A stretch of DNA of 64,000 bases from JTS-RE37 sp963756115 (GTDB taxonomy: Bacteria > Bacteroidota > Bacteroidia > Flavobacteriales > Flavobacteriaceae), in contig CAVWMN010000009.1 of NCBI GenBank assembly GCA_963756115.1, positions 310,001 through 374,000 on the forward strand. The letters are read 5' to 3'. A program made the translations under genes and the position numbers. Below the pieces are notes generated by a model that was not told the DNA's origin, ran no database searches, and saw nothing but the letters and a program-made list of their open reading frames with translations. Shown piece by piece: positions 34,249 to 43,236 of the stretch (its first letter is position 1; each line of letters begins with the position of its first letter).

Positions 34249-34265
34249 ATGTAAAATAATAAATC

Positions 34266-34745
34266 ATGAAACTAAACAGCATTGGGCTTAGTACCCAGAA
34301 ATCCACAGCATTGAGTGAAGACCTTAATATATTGCTCGCCAATTTCCAACGGTATTATCAAAACCTGAGGGGAATCCACTGGAATATAAAAGGAAAACGA
34401 TTTTTTGACCTGCACCCTAAATTTGAAGAATTATATACGGACGCCAACCTGAAAGTTGATGAAATTGCAGAACGCATCCTTACTTTGGGGGCCGTACCAC
34501 TCCACACGTTTGAAGATTATATGGCACATAACAGTGTCCCGGTAGGCAAAAATATTACTGCCGATGAAAAAGCAATTCGGCTGATCGTTGATTCCCTGAA
34601 AGAGCTGCTTATAATTGAAAGGCGCATCCTGGATGCTTCAGCAGAAGCCAATGATGAGGGAACCAACGCCATGATGAGCGACTTTATCACGGAACAGGAA
34701 AAAACGGTCTGGATGATGAAGGCCTGGCTCGCAGAGGAAATATAA
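34266..34745 (+). CDS. dps: Dps, DNA-protecting ferritin-like protein
   Basis: 159 residues. 'LANFQRYYQNLRGIHWNIKG' followed by 'FFDLHPKFEELYTDANLKVD' and 'EIAERILTLG' is the Dps signature; it supplies the inter-subunit ferroxidase ligands (His in HWNIKG, the Asp/Glu pair in ELYTDANLKVDEIAERI). 'SDFITEQEKTVWMMKAWLAE' is the C-terminal helix. Dps dodecamers oxidise Fe2+ with H2O2 and shield DNA. Divergent from oxyR, so peroxide induction is very likely. Confidence 0.96.
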   Translation: MKLNSIGLSTQKSTALSEDLNILLANFQRYYQNLRGIHWNIKGKRFFDLHPKFEELYTDANLKVDEIAERILTLGAVPLHTFEDYMAHNSVPVGKNITADEKAIRLIVDSLKELLIIERRILDASAEANDEGTNAMMSDFITEQEKTVWMMKAWLAEEI

Positions 34746-34776
34746 CAGTCCTTTACATAACGAATGAATTGATCCC

Positions 34777-35265
34777 TTACAGAATGAGCTCCATCTGGAT
34801 GTTGCTCCGTTTATAGGGGGAAGGCCTGGCGGTTATCTCCCTGAACCCTAATTGGCGGTACAGTGCGATCGCGGGTTCCAGTACCGTGTTGCTTTCCAGG
34901 AAAATCTTCCGTGCTCCGAGTGACCTGGATTTTTCGATCACCGCTTTACCCAGCATCTTACCAATACCTTGCCCACGTACCTCAGGAGACACCCCCATCT
35001 TGGCGAGCTCATAATCGTATTCCGGCTGCTGCGATTTGATCAGGGCGCAAACCCCCACCGGCTCTCCTGCTAACAACGCAACCAGGATATGGCCCCCAGG
35101 AGCCAGGATAGAGTCGCGGGGATGGTCCAGGGCCTTGTGATCCAACGGTTCCATTTTAAAATACTGCTGTATCCACGCCATATTCAGGCTTTTAAAATAG
35201 TGTTGGTACGTATCCTCATACGGGACAATAGTGACCTGATGAGCTTCACGATTGCTGGATGTCAT
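34777..35265 (-). CDS. GNAT-family N-acetyltransferase
   Basis: 162 residues from ATG at 35263-35265 (a start at 35370 is open but adds 35 residues with no family match). The fold: 'VTIVPYEDTYQHYFKSLNMA', 'ILVALLAGEPVGVCALIKS', 'YELAKMGVSPEVRGQGIGKM' (acetyl-CoA loop, Q/R-x-x-G-x-G/A) and 'LGARKIFLESNTVLEPAIAL' then 'YRQLGFREI'. Resembles the single-domain GNATs acting on small amines or amino acids; substrate unknown. Convergent with dps. Confidence 0.9.
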   Translation of the reverse strand: MTSSNREAHQVTIVPYEDTYQHYFKSLNMAWIQQYFKMEPLDHKALDHPRDSILAPGGHILVALLAGEPVGVCALIKSQQPEYDYELAKMGVSPEVRGQGIGKMLGKAVIEKSRSLGARKIFLESNTVLEPAIALYRQLGFREITARPSPYKRSNIQMELIL

Positions 35266-35494
35266 AAGCCATGAATTTACAGGATGCCGGAACAGTCTCC
35301 CCGCTTCCCTGTTTTGCCATCCCGGGTACATGAAGGCAGGGGCAAAGGTTCCGGCCCTTAAAATTACCATAATCCCATATGACTTACAACTAATAATATG
35401 TACTGCGGCTGCAGCACCGGGGAAGCATCCGGCTTGGAATTGAGGCTGTAAACAGTTTTATAAAATTCGGAATGGTTTTTGGTACAGAGATTGT

Positions 35495-36610
35495 ATGCGA
35501 CTATCGGTGTTTTTAGCCCTGATTTTATTGATCGCCTGCAACCCCCGGGACACAGTGGAACAGCTACTGGATCCCCAGGAAGTTATAGATCCTGACAAAG
35601 GGATACCTGGTAGCAGCGCGCCAGGATCTGCCGTACCCGATTCCAGGAACAAAGCTACAATCCTCGCCTACTTCGATGAGCTGATAGCGAACGGGCAGAT
35701 CCTGGCCGGTCAGCAATGCGGGGACCACCCGGACCTTACCAATGATTACTATCAGGCTTATGTAGCCCGACTCGCAGGGAAGACAAATAAATATGTTGGT
35801 GTTGTTGGGGCTGAATTCGGGAATTTTTCCGGAAGTAATTATCCTGTGAAAACATTGGTTCAGCACTGGGACGAAGGCGGATTGGTTACTGTTAGCTGGC
35901 ATGCAGGCAATCCGTTTGAGCAGGAAATTGATGGGTTTGGGATTGACGCCAAAAACGATCTGCCCATCAACCTTTCGGCCCTTTTAAAGGATGCCCCTGA
36001 GAGTTACATAAAATCAGCTTACCGTAAGGAAGTCGATGCGATGGCCGGGGCATTGCAACACTTGCAGGATGCCGGGGTAACCGTAATTTGGAGACCATTA
36101 CCTGACATGAACGGGGACCAGGAATGGTGGGGGATCCAACCTTCGCAGGATCAGCAAACGACGATATCAAATTTTAAGATGCTCTGGCGGGACCTGTACG
36201 ATACACTTACCTATGATTATGGGTTGGACAACCTGATATGGACCTATTCCGTTATGCCTTCCAGGGAATCGAAGGCGCCCGTAACGGCCTGCTATCCGGG
36301 TTCTGATTACGTTGATCTTGCAGGCATGGATTATTACGGTAAAACCCCATATTTCCCGGATTTCAGTTCCTTACGATCACTTGGTAAAACACTGGTTGTG
36401 AGTGAAACAGGACCTTCCCCAGACGCTACGGGCCGCTGGGATGAACTGCGGCTCATAACAGCCCTTTCGGGGAAAGCTGCCTATTTTTTGCAGTGGCATA
36501 GTTTTCCGGGTGAAGCGCTGGCTATTCAGGATAATTTGAAGGCCAATGACCTGATGAATTCAGAAAAAGTTGTCACAAGGGATGAGATCGGGATCCTTCC
36601 ACTGGATTAA
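35495..36610 (+). CDS. GH26-like (beta-mannanase family) lipoprotein with altered acid/base residue
   Basis: 371 residues, lipoprotein signal ending LLIAC (Cys15). The GH26 barrel is visible: 'ILAGQQCGDHPDLTNDYYQA', 'KYVGVVGAEFGNFSGSNYP', 'GLVTVSWHAGNP' and, at strand 4, 'TVIWRPLPDMNGDQEWWG'. Known GH26 enzymes carry H-E-x-N-G there (Glu is the acid/base); here it is P203-D204-M-N-G. The nucleophile Glu is conserved in 'TLVVSETGPSPD' (Glu304), and 'YVDLAGMDYYG' is typical. So it is a GH26-fold protein with Asp for the catalytic acid and no neighbouring His. It could be inactive, act on another sugar, or bind only. Its stop codon overlaps the stop of the gene on the other strand. Confidence 0.82.
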   Translation: MRLSVFLALILLIACNPRDTVEQLLDPQEVIDPDKGIPGSSAPGSAVPDSRNKATILAYFDELIANGQILAGQQCGDHPDLTNDYYQAYVARLAGKTNKYVGVVGAEFGNFSGSNYPVKTLVQHWDEGGLVTVSWHAGNPFEQEIDGFGIDAKNDLPINLSALLKDAPESYIKSAYRKEVDAMAGALQHLQDAGVTVIWRPLPDMNGDQEWWGIQPSQDQQTTISNFKMLWRDLYDTLTYDYGLDNLIWTYSVMPSRESKAPVTACYPGSDYVDLAGMDYYGKTPYFPDFSSLRSLGKTLVVSETGPSPDATGRWDELRLITALSGKAAYFLQWHSFPGEALAIQDNLKANDLMNSEKVVTRDEIGILPLD

Positions 36611-37557
36611 TCAAGCTGGCCCCAAACCTTTTCAAGCAGGGTTTTGGTGGCTTTGATCCCTTCGGGTTCGGAGATGGACTCACCTTCAAATTCAATCCCA
36701 ATATACCCGTTGAAATCCGATTCTTTGATGAGTTTGAGAAGTTTCGGGTAGTTTAGCTGTGTTTCATTGCCTGCTGCATCAAATCGGTACGATTTGGCAC
36801 TTACTCCTTTTGCATAGGGCAGGAACAGGGCCACCCCCTTATACGGGTCAAATGTATTCCGGCACCTTCCCCCCTGCGTGCTTCCCCATTCCGTGTCAAG
36901 GCACCAATTGCCAAAATCCGGCAGGGTACCCAGATAGGGGTTATTGACTTCCTCAAGGATGCCCACCACAAATTCCGCATCGGAGGTGTGCAACCCGTGG
37001 TTTTCGATAAGGATGTGGATCCCCTCTTTTTCACCCAGGGATGCGAGGCGCCCAAGTGCATCTGCCAGGGATCCCTTCAGTGCTTCCCGTGTCCCGTTTC
37101 CGAAGGCATTTACGCGGATGGAGTGGCAACCCAGGATATGGGCGGCCCGGATCCATTTTTTATGATTTTCCACAGCCTTGGCGCGTTCTGATTGATCCGT
37201 GCTTCCCAGGAAACCTTCATTATCCACCATGATCAACAGGCTTTTTACCCCTTCGTTATCTGCTGTGGTTTTCAACCGTATCCAGAAGTCCTCATTTGCT
37301 GCTTCCTGAATGTAAAATTGATTGACGTACTCCACAGCGGAGATGCCATAGGAATTTCGTGCAATTGCCGGGAAATCGGCTGCCCGGACCTCCCCTTTTT
37401 CCAGTGCCCTGTGGAGTGACCATTGGGCAAGGGATAGTTTAAGTTCTTTCATAGGTGATGGTATGGGTTGTCCCGGGAGATGGCCGTATGACAGCGGTAA
37501 GGTCAATGCTGTCCCCCCCAATGCTGTCTGCCTGATAAACCTGCGTCTGTTTAACAT
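36607..37557 (-). CDS. Tat-exported xylose isomerase-like TIM-barrel protein
   Basis: 316 residues from ATG at 37555-37557; a longer open frame to 37806 runs into the next gene's 3' region and is not needed. The start MLNRRRFIRQTALGGTALTL has the twin-arginine motif. The mature part is a sugar phosphate isomerase/epimerase (AP-endonuclease-like) TIM barrel: 'ELKLSLAQWSLHRALEKGEV', 'GISAVEYVNQFY', 'IHILIENHGLHTSD' (metal-binding Glu/His), 'GTLPDFGNWCLDTEWG' and 'NGYIGIEFEGESISEPEGI'. Tat export suggests a metal cofactor loaded in the cytosol. Such proteins act on sugars or inositols in the periplasm; the substrate is unknown. Tail-to-tail with the GH26-like gene. Confidence 0.85.
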   Translation of the reverse strand: MLNRRRFIRQTALGGTALTLPLSYGHLPGQPIPSPMKELKLSLAQWSLHRALEKGEVRAADFPAIARNSYGISAVEYVNQFYIQEAANEDFWIRLKTTADNEGVKSLLIMVDNEGFLGSTDQSERAKAVENHKKWIRAAHILGCHSIRVNAFGNGTREALKGSLADALGRLASLGEKEGIHILIENHGLHTSDAEFVVGILEEVNNPYLGTLPDFGNWCLDTEWGSTQGGRCRNTFDPYKGVALFLPYAKGVSAKSYRFDAAGNETQLNYPKLLKLIKESDFNGYIGIEFEGESISEPEGIKATKTLLEKVWGQLD

Positions 37558-37624
37558 GATATAGTATTTTTGCCTGGCTGAATTTCTGTAACCGCTGCTA
37601 CCTGCACTGAAAACCGCGACACCC

Positions 37625-39649
37625 CTATTTATCCTTATACTTTTCAAACCACGCCAATACGCTTGCCACCTTCGCGATAAGGTTACTGGGTTTGGCCGCA
37701 ATCTCATGGGAGGCGCCCGGGATCCGAACCATTGCCGTTTCCACCTGCTGGAGTTTAAGGGCGGCATAAAATTGTTCCGATTCGGCAATAGGAGTCCTGT
37801 AATCATCTTCCCCGGTCAGTAACATCGTGGGGGTTTTTACATTGCCCACATAGGTGAGGGGAGACCTTTGCAAGTAACTGGCAGGGTCCTCCCATGGTTT
37901 ATTGGGAAACCAATATTTATAGAAAAATCCCGGATTATCGGAGTAAAGTACAAAACTATACCAATTGATGACAGGCTTTGCCACAACTGCAGCTTTGAAC
38001 CTGTCGGTTTTCCCAACGATCCAGGCTGTGAGCACGCCGCCACCACTGCCGCCGGTAACAAAAAGGTTCTGATCATCAATATAGCCTTTCCCGATCACTG
38101 CATCCACCCCTGACATGAGGTCCTCGTAATCGTGGTTTGGATAATCATGGTGTATAAGGTTTCCAAATTCTTCCCCGTAACTTGTACTGCCGCGGGGGTT
38201 TGTATAGAGCACCACATACCCGGCGGCGGCGTACAGCTGGATCTCCGCCGAGAATACACTTCCATAGCTTGCAAAAGGCCCCCCGTGTATTTCCAGGATC
38301 AGGGGATATTTTTTAGCCGGATCAAAATCCGGGGGCGTTACAATCCATCCCTGCACCTTTCGCTGATCAAATGAAGATTCCCACCATAGTTCCGTTACTT
38401 TCCCCAAATTCCGGAACGAGAACAGATCGGCATTCAGTTGGGTGATTCGCACGGGATCTCCTTTATAAATGGCGGCAAGGTCAGCAGGATGTTCCGTCCC
38501 CCCCAGGGTGTAAGCGATCCGGGCATTGCGGGAAACGGAAAAGGCCGCTGCATTATAGGGCCTGCCGAGGGACAAACCTCCGAGTCCTTTTGATAACTCA
38601 GTTACCTTTCCCGAAAGTGAAATGTTGCCTATTTTGGTGTCTCCCTCCTCATCATACTGGAAATAAATGCTTTTTCCGTCACTGGCCCAGGCAATACCGG
38701 AAACATCCCGGTCCAGGCCGCCCGAAATCATTCGGGTTTCAGATCCATCTGATTTCATGGTAAACAAATGTGTTACCTGATACCCCTGATACCGGTCATC
38801 AAAACCCAGATAGGCCAGGGTTGCTCCATCCGGTGAAAGGGAAGGCCCAAAATCGGGGCCTGTCCTGCTGGTGAGTTGTGTTATGGTCCCATCGGCAAGC
38901 GCCAGGGAATATATCTCGCTATTATTGGGTTCCAGGTCATGCTCCGGATGTAAATTCGCGGAAAAAAAGAGACTCGTGCCATCCTTTGACCAGATGGGAG
39001 CCCCATGGTCATCTGCTGTATTTGTTACTTGACGGGGGGTTCCCCCATCCGTTGACAGGACAAACAACTGTTCATTGCCGCTTTTGTAATAGCCTTCGCC
39101 ATCCCCCCTGTAGTTCATTTTGTCGATATAAACCGGGGGTTTGTTCCAGCTGGCCCCTTCCGGCTTTGCAGGGAGTTTTACGATGGATTCCCGGTCTTCC
39201 GGTACGAACATACTAAATGCCAGGTACCGGTCATCGCGGGACCAGGATATCGCTCCGGGGGCATTGGGGGTATTCGTAAGGGCGAGGGTTTCCCGGGTAT
39301 CCATGTACATCAGGTAGAGCTTCATTTTATCATCCTGTGCATTCGACTTGTAGATGATTTTGGAACCATCATGGGACCACCTTGGATATACATCATTGTG
39401 GTTACCCGAGGTGAGGGGCCGGTTGCCGGAACCATCAAAATTGACCATCCAAAGATTGGAAAGGTTCCGGTCTGTCATGATGTCCTTAAAGTTACGTACA
39501 TAGATGATTTTGGATCCATCCGGGGAGATCTGCGGATCCGAAACATATTCCATGTCGAATATATCCAGGAGCTGAAGGTTGGTTTGCGCCTGGGCGAAGG
39601 AAAGGTAAATATTCAAAAAAAGCAGCGAACAATACAGGAGTTTTTTCAT
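37625..39649 (-). CDS. S9-family serine peptidase (prolyl oligopeptidase-like)
   Basis: 674 residues with signal peptide (KKLLYCSLLFLNIYLSFAQA). Residues about 25-400 are TolB/WD-like propeller blades ('SPDGSKIIYVRNFKDI', 'RWSHDGSKIIYKSNAQDD', 'WSRDDRYLAFSMFVPEDRES'). The C-terminal alpha/beta-hydrolase has the oxyanion 'HGGPFASYGS', nucleophile 'VTGGSGGGVLTAW', the acid Asp in 'LLTGEDDYRTPIAESEQF' and His in 'PGASHEIAAKPSN'. Probably a dipeptidyl or acylaminoacyl peptidase in the periplasm. Length is standard. Confidence 0.93.
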   Translation of the reverse strand: MKKLLYCSLLFLNIYLSFAQAQTNLQLLDIFDMEYVSDPQISPDGSKIIYVRNFKDIMTDRNLSNLWMVNFDGSGNRPLTSGNHNDVYPRWSHDGSKIIYKSNAQDDKMKLYLMYMDTRETLALTNTPNAPGAISWSRDDRYLAFSMFVPEDRESIVKLPAKPEGASWNKPPVYIDKMNYRGDGEGYYKSGNEQLFVLSTDGGTPRQVTNTADDHGAPIWSKDGTSLFFSANLHPEHDLEPNNSEIYSLALADGTITQLTSRTGPDFGPSLSPDGATLAYLGFDDRYQGYQVTHLFTMKSDGSETRMISGGLDRDVSGIAWASDGKSIYFQYDEEGDTKIGNISLSGKVTELSKGLGGLSLGRPYNAAAFSVSRNARIAYTLGGTEHPADLAAIYKGDPVRITQLNADLFSFRNLGKVTELWWESSFDQRKVQGWIVTPPDFDPAKKYPLILEIHGGPFASYGSVFSAEIQLYAAAGYVVLYTNPRGSTSYGEEFGNLIHHDYPNHDYEDLMSGVDAVIGKGYIDDQNLFVTGGSGGGVLTAWIVGKTDRFKAAVVAKPVINWYSFVLYSDNPGFFYKYWFPNKPWEDPASYLQRSPLTYVGNVKTPTMLLTGEDDYRTPIAESEQFYAALKLQQVETAMVRIPGASHEIAAKPSNLIAKVASVLAWFEKYKDK

Positions 39650-39829
39650 ATGGGTATGATTAAGAACACTTGGACAAGAGGTTCCACTATTTAGCGGTTA
39701 TTGACAGGACACAGCTACAATGTTCAGCTGTATGGTTTAAATGTATGAAACCTGCCGCATGCAGCAAAAATTTTTTAAGGGACAGAACCATGAAGAAAAG
39801 GCTGACCCGGCAATTACACGGCCCCGGCC

Positions 39830-41383
39830 TTAGAGCCCTACAACCGCGGCCTCTGCACAGCGTTCCCCATCCATGGCAGCCGATACGATGCCGCCGGCAT
39901 AGCCCCCGCCTTCCCCGCAGGGAAAAAGGCCTTTGATTTGGGGATGTTCCAGCCTCTGGTTCCTTGGGATTGTAACCGGCGACGACGTACGGGACTCCAC
40001 CCCGACTATGTTTGCTTCCGACGTATAATACCCTTTCATTTTTTCACCAAAAGCCCGGAACCCGGTACGCAGCCTTCCCCCGATAAGCCGTGGCAGGAGC
40101 GAATGGAGCGGGGCCGGTTGCAATCCGGGCTGGTACGAGGTGGGGTTGAGGTCTGCAGATAGCCGGCCCTCCACAAAATCTGTCAGGCGTTGAGCTGGGG
40201 CCGTCTGGCTGCGGCCACCGGCTGTAAAGGCCAGCCGCTCCAGGTCCTTTTGATATTCCAGGCCTTTCAGCACACCGAAATGTTCATATTTGGGAATGTC
40301 GACATCGGTATCGATGGCAACCACAATACCCGAATTGGCATAGTCGTTATTCCGTTTGGAGGGAGACATCCCATTTACAACGACTTCCCCCGGAGAAGTG
40401 GCGGCAGGAACTATAAACCCGCCCGGGCACATACAAAATGAATAGACCCCTCTGTCTTTTACCTGCTGTACCAGGCTGTAGGAGGCAGCCGGCAATAATT
40501 CGTGCCGATCCCCAGAACAATGGTACTGGATGGCATCGATGATATGTTGGGGGTGTTCCACCCGTACTCCCATGGCAAATGATTTCGCCTGTAAGCTGAT
40601 ATTTTTGGTGTGCAACAGATAGAAAATATCCCTGGCGGAATGCCCTGTGGCCAGGATAACCCGCTGGACAGCCATCTCCCTCCCGTCCTGGATATGAAGC
40701 GCCACCAGCCGGTTGTTTTGGACAATAAGGTCGGTAACTTTACTATTAAAATGGATCTCTCCACCATATTCCAGGATGGTTTCCCGCATATTTTCCACAA
40801 TTTTGGGCAGTTTGTTGGTGCCTATATGCGGATGTGCATCGATAAGGATCTGCCTGGTGGCGCCATGGTATACGAATCGCTGGAAGACGCTTCGGATATC
40901 CCCGCGTTTAAGGCTACGGGTATAGAGTTTGCCATCGGAATACGTACCCGCCCCACCTTCGCCGAAACAGTAATTCGAATCCGGGTTTACGACATGGTCC
41001 TGGTTGATGGCCTTCAGGTCGCGCCGCCGCTGCTGCACCTTTTTTCCCCGCTCTAAAACAATGGGTTTGAAACCAAGTTCCAGGCATCTAAGGGCCGCCC
41101 AAATCCCTGCAGGCCCGAACCCGATGATGTGGATGGGTTTGGCAGCCGACACATCCTGGTAGGGAAAGGTATACGCAACAGCTTCCGGAGCTTCATTCCG
41201 TGGATATACAGCCAGTTTATAATTAAAATAAATGGTGGGTTTCCGTGCATCGATGGATTCCCGGAGCACGTTGATATCAAATTCGGTCTCCGGAATGCCA
41301 AGGAGCCGTGATGCTTTCGATTTCAGGGCATCCCCCGCTGCTTTTTCCGCCAGGGTTATTCGAAGATTGATGTTCCTCACCAT
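39830..41383 (-). CDS. FAD-dependent oxidoreductase (COG2509 type)
   Basis: 517 residues. After an N-terminal ~85-residue domain, the FAD Rossmann fold is 'IHIIGFGPAGIWAALRCLEL'. The family-specific 'GEGGAGTYSDGKLYTRSLK' follows, then 'HPHIGTNKLPKIVENMRET', 'QRVILATGHSARDIFYLL' and the closing 'FPCGEGGGYAGGIVSAAMDG'. This is the bacterial COG2509 dehydrogenase family, cytosolic, substrate unknown. About 180 bp separates it from the S9 peptidase on the same strand. Confidence 0.9.
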   Translation of the reverse strand: MVRNINLRITLAEKAAGDALKSKASRLLGIPETEFDINVLRESIDARKPTIYFNYKLAVYPRNEAPEAVAYTFPYQDVSAAKPIHIIGFGPAGIWAALRCLELGFKPIVLERGKKVQQRRRDLKAINQDHVVNPDSNYCFGEGGAGTYSDGKLYTRSLKRGDIRSVFQRFVYHGATRQILIDAHPHIGTNKLPKIVENMRETILEYGGEIHFNSKVTDLIVQNNRLVALHIQDGREMAVQRVILATGHSARDIFYLLHTKNISLQAKSFAMGVRVEHPQHIIDAIQYHCSGDRHELLPAASYSLVQQVKDRGVYSFCMCPGGFIVPAATSPGEVVVNGMSPSKRNNDYANSGIVVAIDTDVDIPKYEHFGVLKGLEYQKDLERLAFTAGGRSQTAPAQRLTDFVEGRLSADLNPTSYQPGLQPAPLHSLLPRLIGGRLRTGFRAFGEKMKGYYTSEANIVGVESRTSSPVTIPRNQRLEHPQIKGLFPCGEGGGYAGGIVSAAMDGERCAEAAVVGL

Positions 41384-41684
41384 ACCGCAATATTACTGGA
41401 ATTTCGCAAACTGCGGGATACAATGGGGGCAATTAATTGCCTTGCGTGTGGTTCGGAATGGAGGAAGCATCGGTTGCAGCGTATTTTAGAATGAAGTGTT
41501 CTAAAACAGTGCCTTGCGTTTAGCGATATTTTCCAGGCCGTTATGGCAGGTATCAAAATAATAAACCCAACGGGTATCCATATGTCCCCCCGAAGCTAAT
41601 TCGCATATGGAAAACCCATCAGGTTTTAGGTTGGTTGGTATTGTTCATCTCCGCATGCTGGTTCCCAACAACCGGCGGGTAGCG
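41384..41684. other. Intergenic stretch, nothing recognised
   Basis: 301 bp with no gene, RNA or repeat that I can support. Confidence 0.5.
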
Positions 41685-42452
41685 TTATTTGGCAGAATAG
41701 GCCATATCCGGCCGCATCCATCCCTCCATAATCTCGTAATCAATCATCGTTCCCATGTAATCGTTGAATAGTTTTTGCCACTCCTCACCCAGTAGTTCAT
41801 TGTTGGCGTTGAGTTTAGCTTCATAGTCGGCTGCATCTTTTGCTGCAATCGCCACCATATAGAATTCCCCGCGGTTTCCAAACCCGCTTTGATACACCCG
41901 GTACTCCAATTTGGAACCTTTCTCCTCAAACATTTTTTTGATAGCCATTCCCTTTTCCCTGACAGCCTCCTTGTTGGAAGGCGCATATCGGAAATAGTGG
42001 AACTTCCGATAATTCTGCCCTTCCGGTGTCTGAGTGATACCGCCCGGCATATAGGATAATTCCTTGTCGAGTTGAATAACGTAATTATGCTCAATGTCAT
42101 AGCACTTATCCATTTTGGCAAAAAGGGCCTTCAGGTTATCAGCCCCCATTTTTTCTGATAGTGTGGCAAACATCGGTTTATCGATATCTGCCATGTTGGA
42201 TATCGGGCTGATCCACAGGTATCGGTTATCAAGGGTATTTGTCACAAGAAAGGACATATCCTGAATATTGTGTGTTTTCAGATTGGAGGTAAACTCATTG
42301 CAGATCTCTTCGTACTGAGGAACCATCCCTGGTTTTACAACATCTTCATGGATCCAATACATTTGGGTGGAACTGTCTCCCTGTCCCTGGCTGGTGTACA
42401 TGGCACCTGCCATTAAAAAGGCCATAAAAATTCTTCTGTGTCGTGTTTTCAT
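41685..42452 (-). CDS. Exported protein of unknown function, ABM-like ferredoxin repeats possible
   Basis: 255 residues with signal peptide (RRIFMAFLMAGAMYTSQGQG). The mature part begins 'MYWIHEDVVKPGMVPQYEEI' and contains a similar segment at about residues 150-245 ('NYRKFHYFRYAPSNKEAVRE', 'FYMVAIAAKDAADYEAKLNA'), which looks like two antibiotic-biosynthesis-monooxygenase/NIPSNAP-like ferredoxin-fold halves. I cannot name a function. It lies 53 bp downstream of the SnoaL-like lipoprotein gene and probably shares its transcript. Confidence 0.6.
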   Translation of the reverse strand: MKTRHRRIFMAFLMAGAMYTSQGQGDSSTQMYWIHEDVVKPGMVPQYEEICNEFTSNLKTHNIQDMSFLVTNTLDNRYLWISPISNMADIDKPMFATLSEKMGADNLKALFAKMDKCYDIEHNYVIQLDKELSYMPGGITQTPEGQNYRKFHYFRYAPSNKEAVREKGMAIKKMFEEKGSKLEYRVYQSGFGNRGEFYMVAIAAKDAADYEAKLNANNELLGEEWQKLFNDYMGTMIDYEIMEGWMRPDMAYSAK

Positions 42453-42505
42453 AATTTAATTGTTTTAGGGTTCTTATTTCAGTGCGTATTATTCCTTTTA
42501 GTGTA

Positions 42506-43033
42506 TTAATCCAGATCAGGAGGAACCAGGGTATATCCTAATTGCTGTAAAAGTTCCAGTTCGTTATAATAAATGTCTTCCCGGATCATTTTTCCGTTGC
42601 TGTCAAAAAATATTTCAGAAAAACCGCTTACGTCCACCCGCTTTCCAGTGGGTGGTTTTTCACCAAAAATCCCCGTATTGGTTCCCCTGAAGTTCCATTT
42701 GGAGACCAGCAGACTATCTTTTATTATCGTACTTCCCAGGGTAAGGTGTCCGTCCGGAAATCCTGTAAAATATACCTTCATATTGGCTTCCATTTCGCTT
42801 TGGTTACCGGCAACCTGTATGCCATTGAGTGTCCGGATATAGCTTTCTGCCGATACTGCCCGCAGGCTGTCCATATCCTTCCGGTTCCATGCGTGGTCTA
42901 TAAAAGTCTCGTAGCAGTCAAGGATGATCGCTTCGTTCTGTTCCGGCTCTCCGGCATCTCCAAGATCTTCAGTCTGGGTTCTGCATTGCACAGCAAACAG
43001 GAACAGGCAGGCAGCATAAAAAATAACTTTCAT
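42506..43033 (-). CDS. SnoaL-like ester cyclase family lipoprotein
   Basis: 175 residues, lipobox-like AVQC (Cys17). 'NEAIILDCYETFIDHAWNRK' starts the SnoaL cone; 'VSAESYIRTLNGIQVAGNQS', 'MKVYFTGFPDGHLTLGSTII' and 'LLVSKWNFRGTNTGIFGEKP' are typical SnoaL/ester-cyclase blocks, followed by 'DVSGFSEIFFDSNGKMIRED'. Probably periplasmic small-molecule binding or isomerisation; not specified. Leads a two-gene unit with the exported 255-residue protein. Confidence 0.85.
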   Translation of the reverse strand: MKVIFYAACLFLFAVQCRTQTEDLGDAGEPEQNEAIILDCYETFIDHAWNRKDMDSLRAVSAESYIRTLNGIQVAGNQSEMEANMKVYFTGFPDGHLTLGSTIIKDSLLVSKWNFRGTNTGIFGEKPPTGKRVDVSGFSEIFFDSNGKMIREDIYYNELELLQQLGYTLVPPDLD

Positions 43034-43236
43034 CGGGTGAGTTTCAGTTGACGCGTCTGTAAACGATATTACAGTAGAACAAATGACCTCATTTTAAGAT
43101 GGGCAGGCAAAGGTGATAGGACGAATGCAGGCAATTATTGTCCGAAGCGCCTTTTTTAGTTATCCAACCGGACTGTTACGTCTTAAATTTTGTATATTTA
43201 GCTGGCTCCTCCCCCCCGGATGCGAATCAACCACCA

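Noticed and set aside
35265..35370. Longer start for the acetyltransferase
   Set aside because: The extra 35 residues do not resemble GNAT N-termini; ATG at 35265 fits.
37558..37806. Upstream extension of the TIM-barrel gene
   Set aside because: The twin-arginine signal starts at 37557, so anything upstream is read-through.
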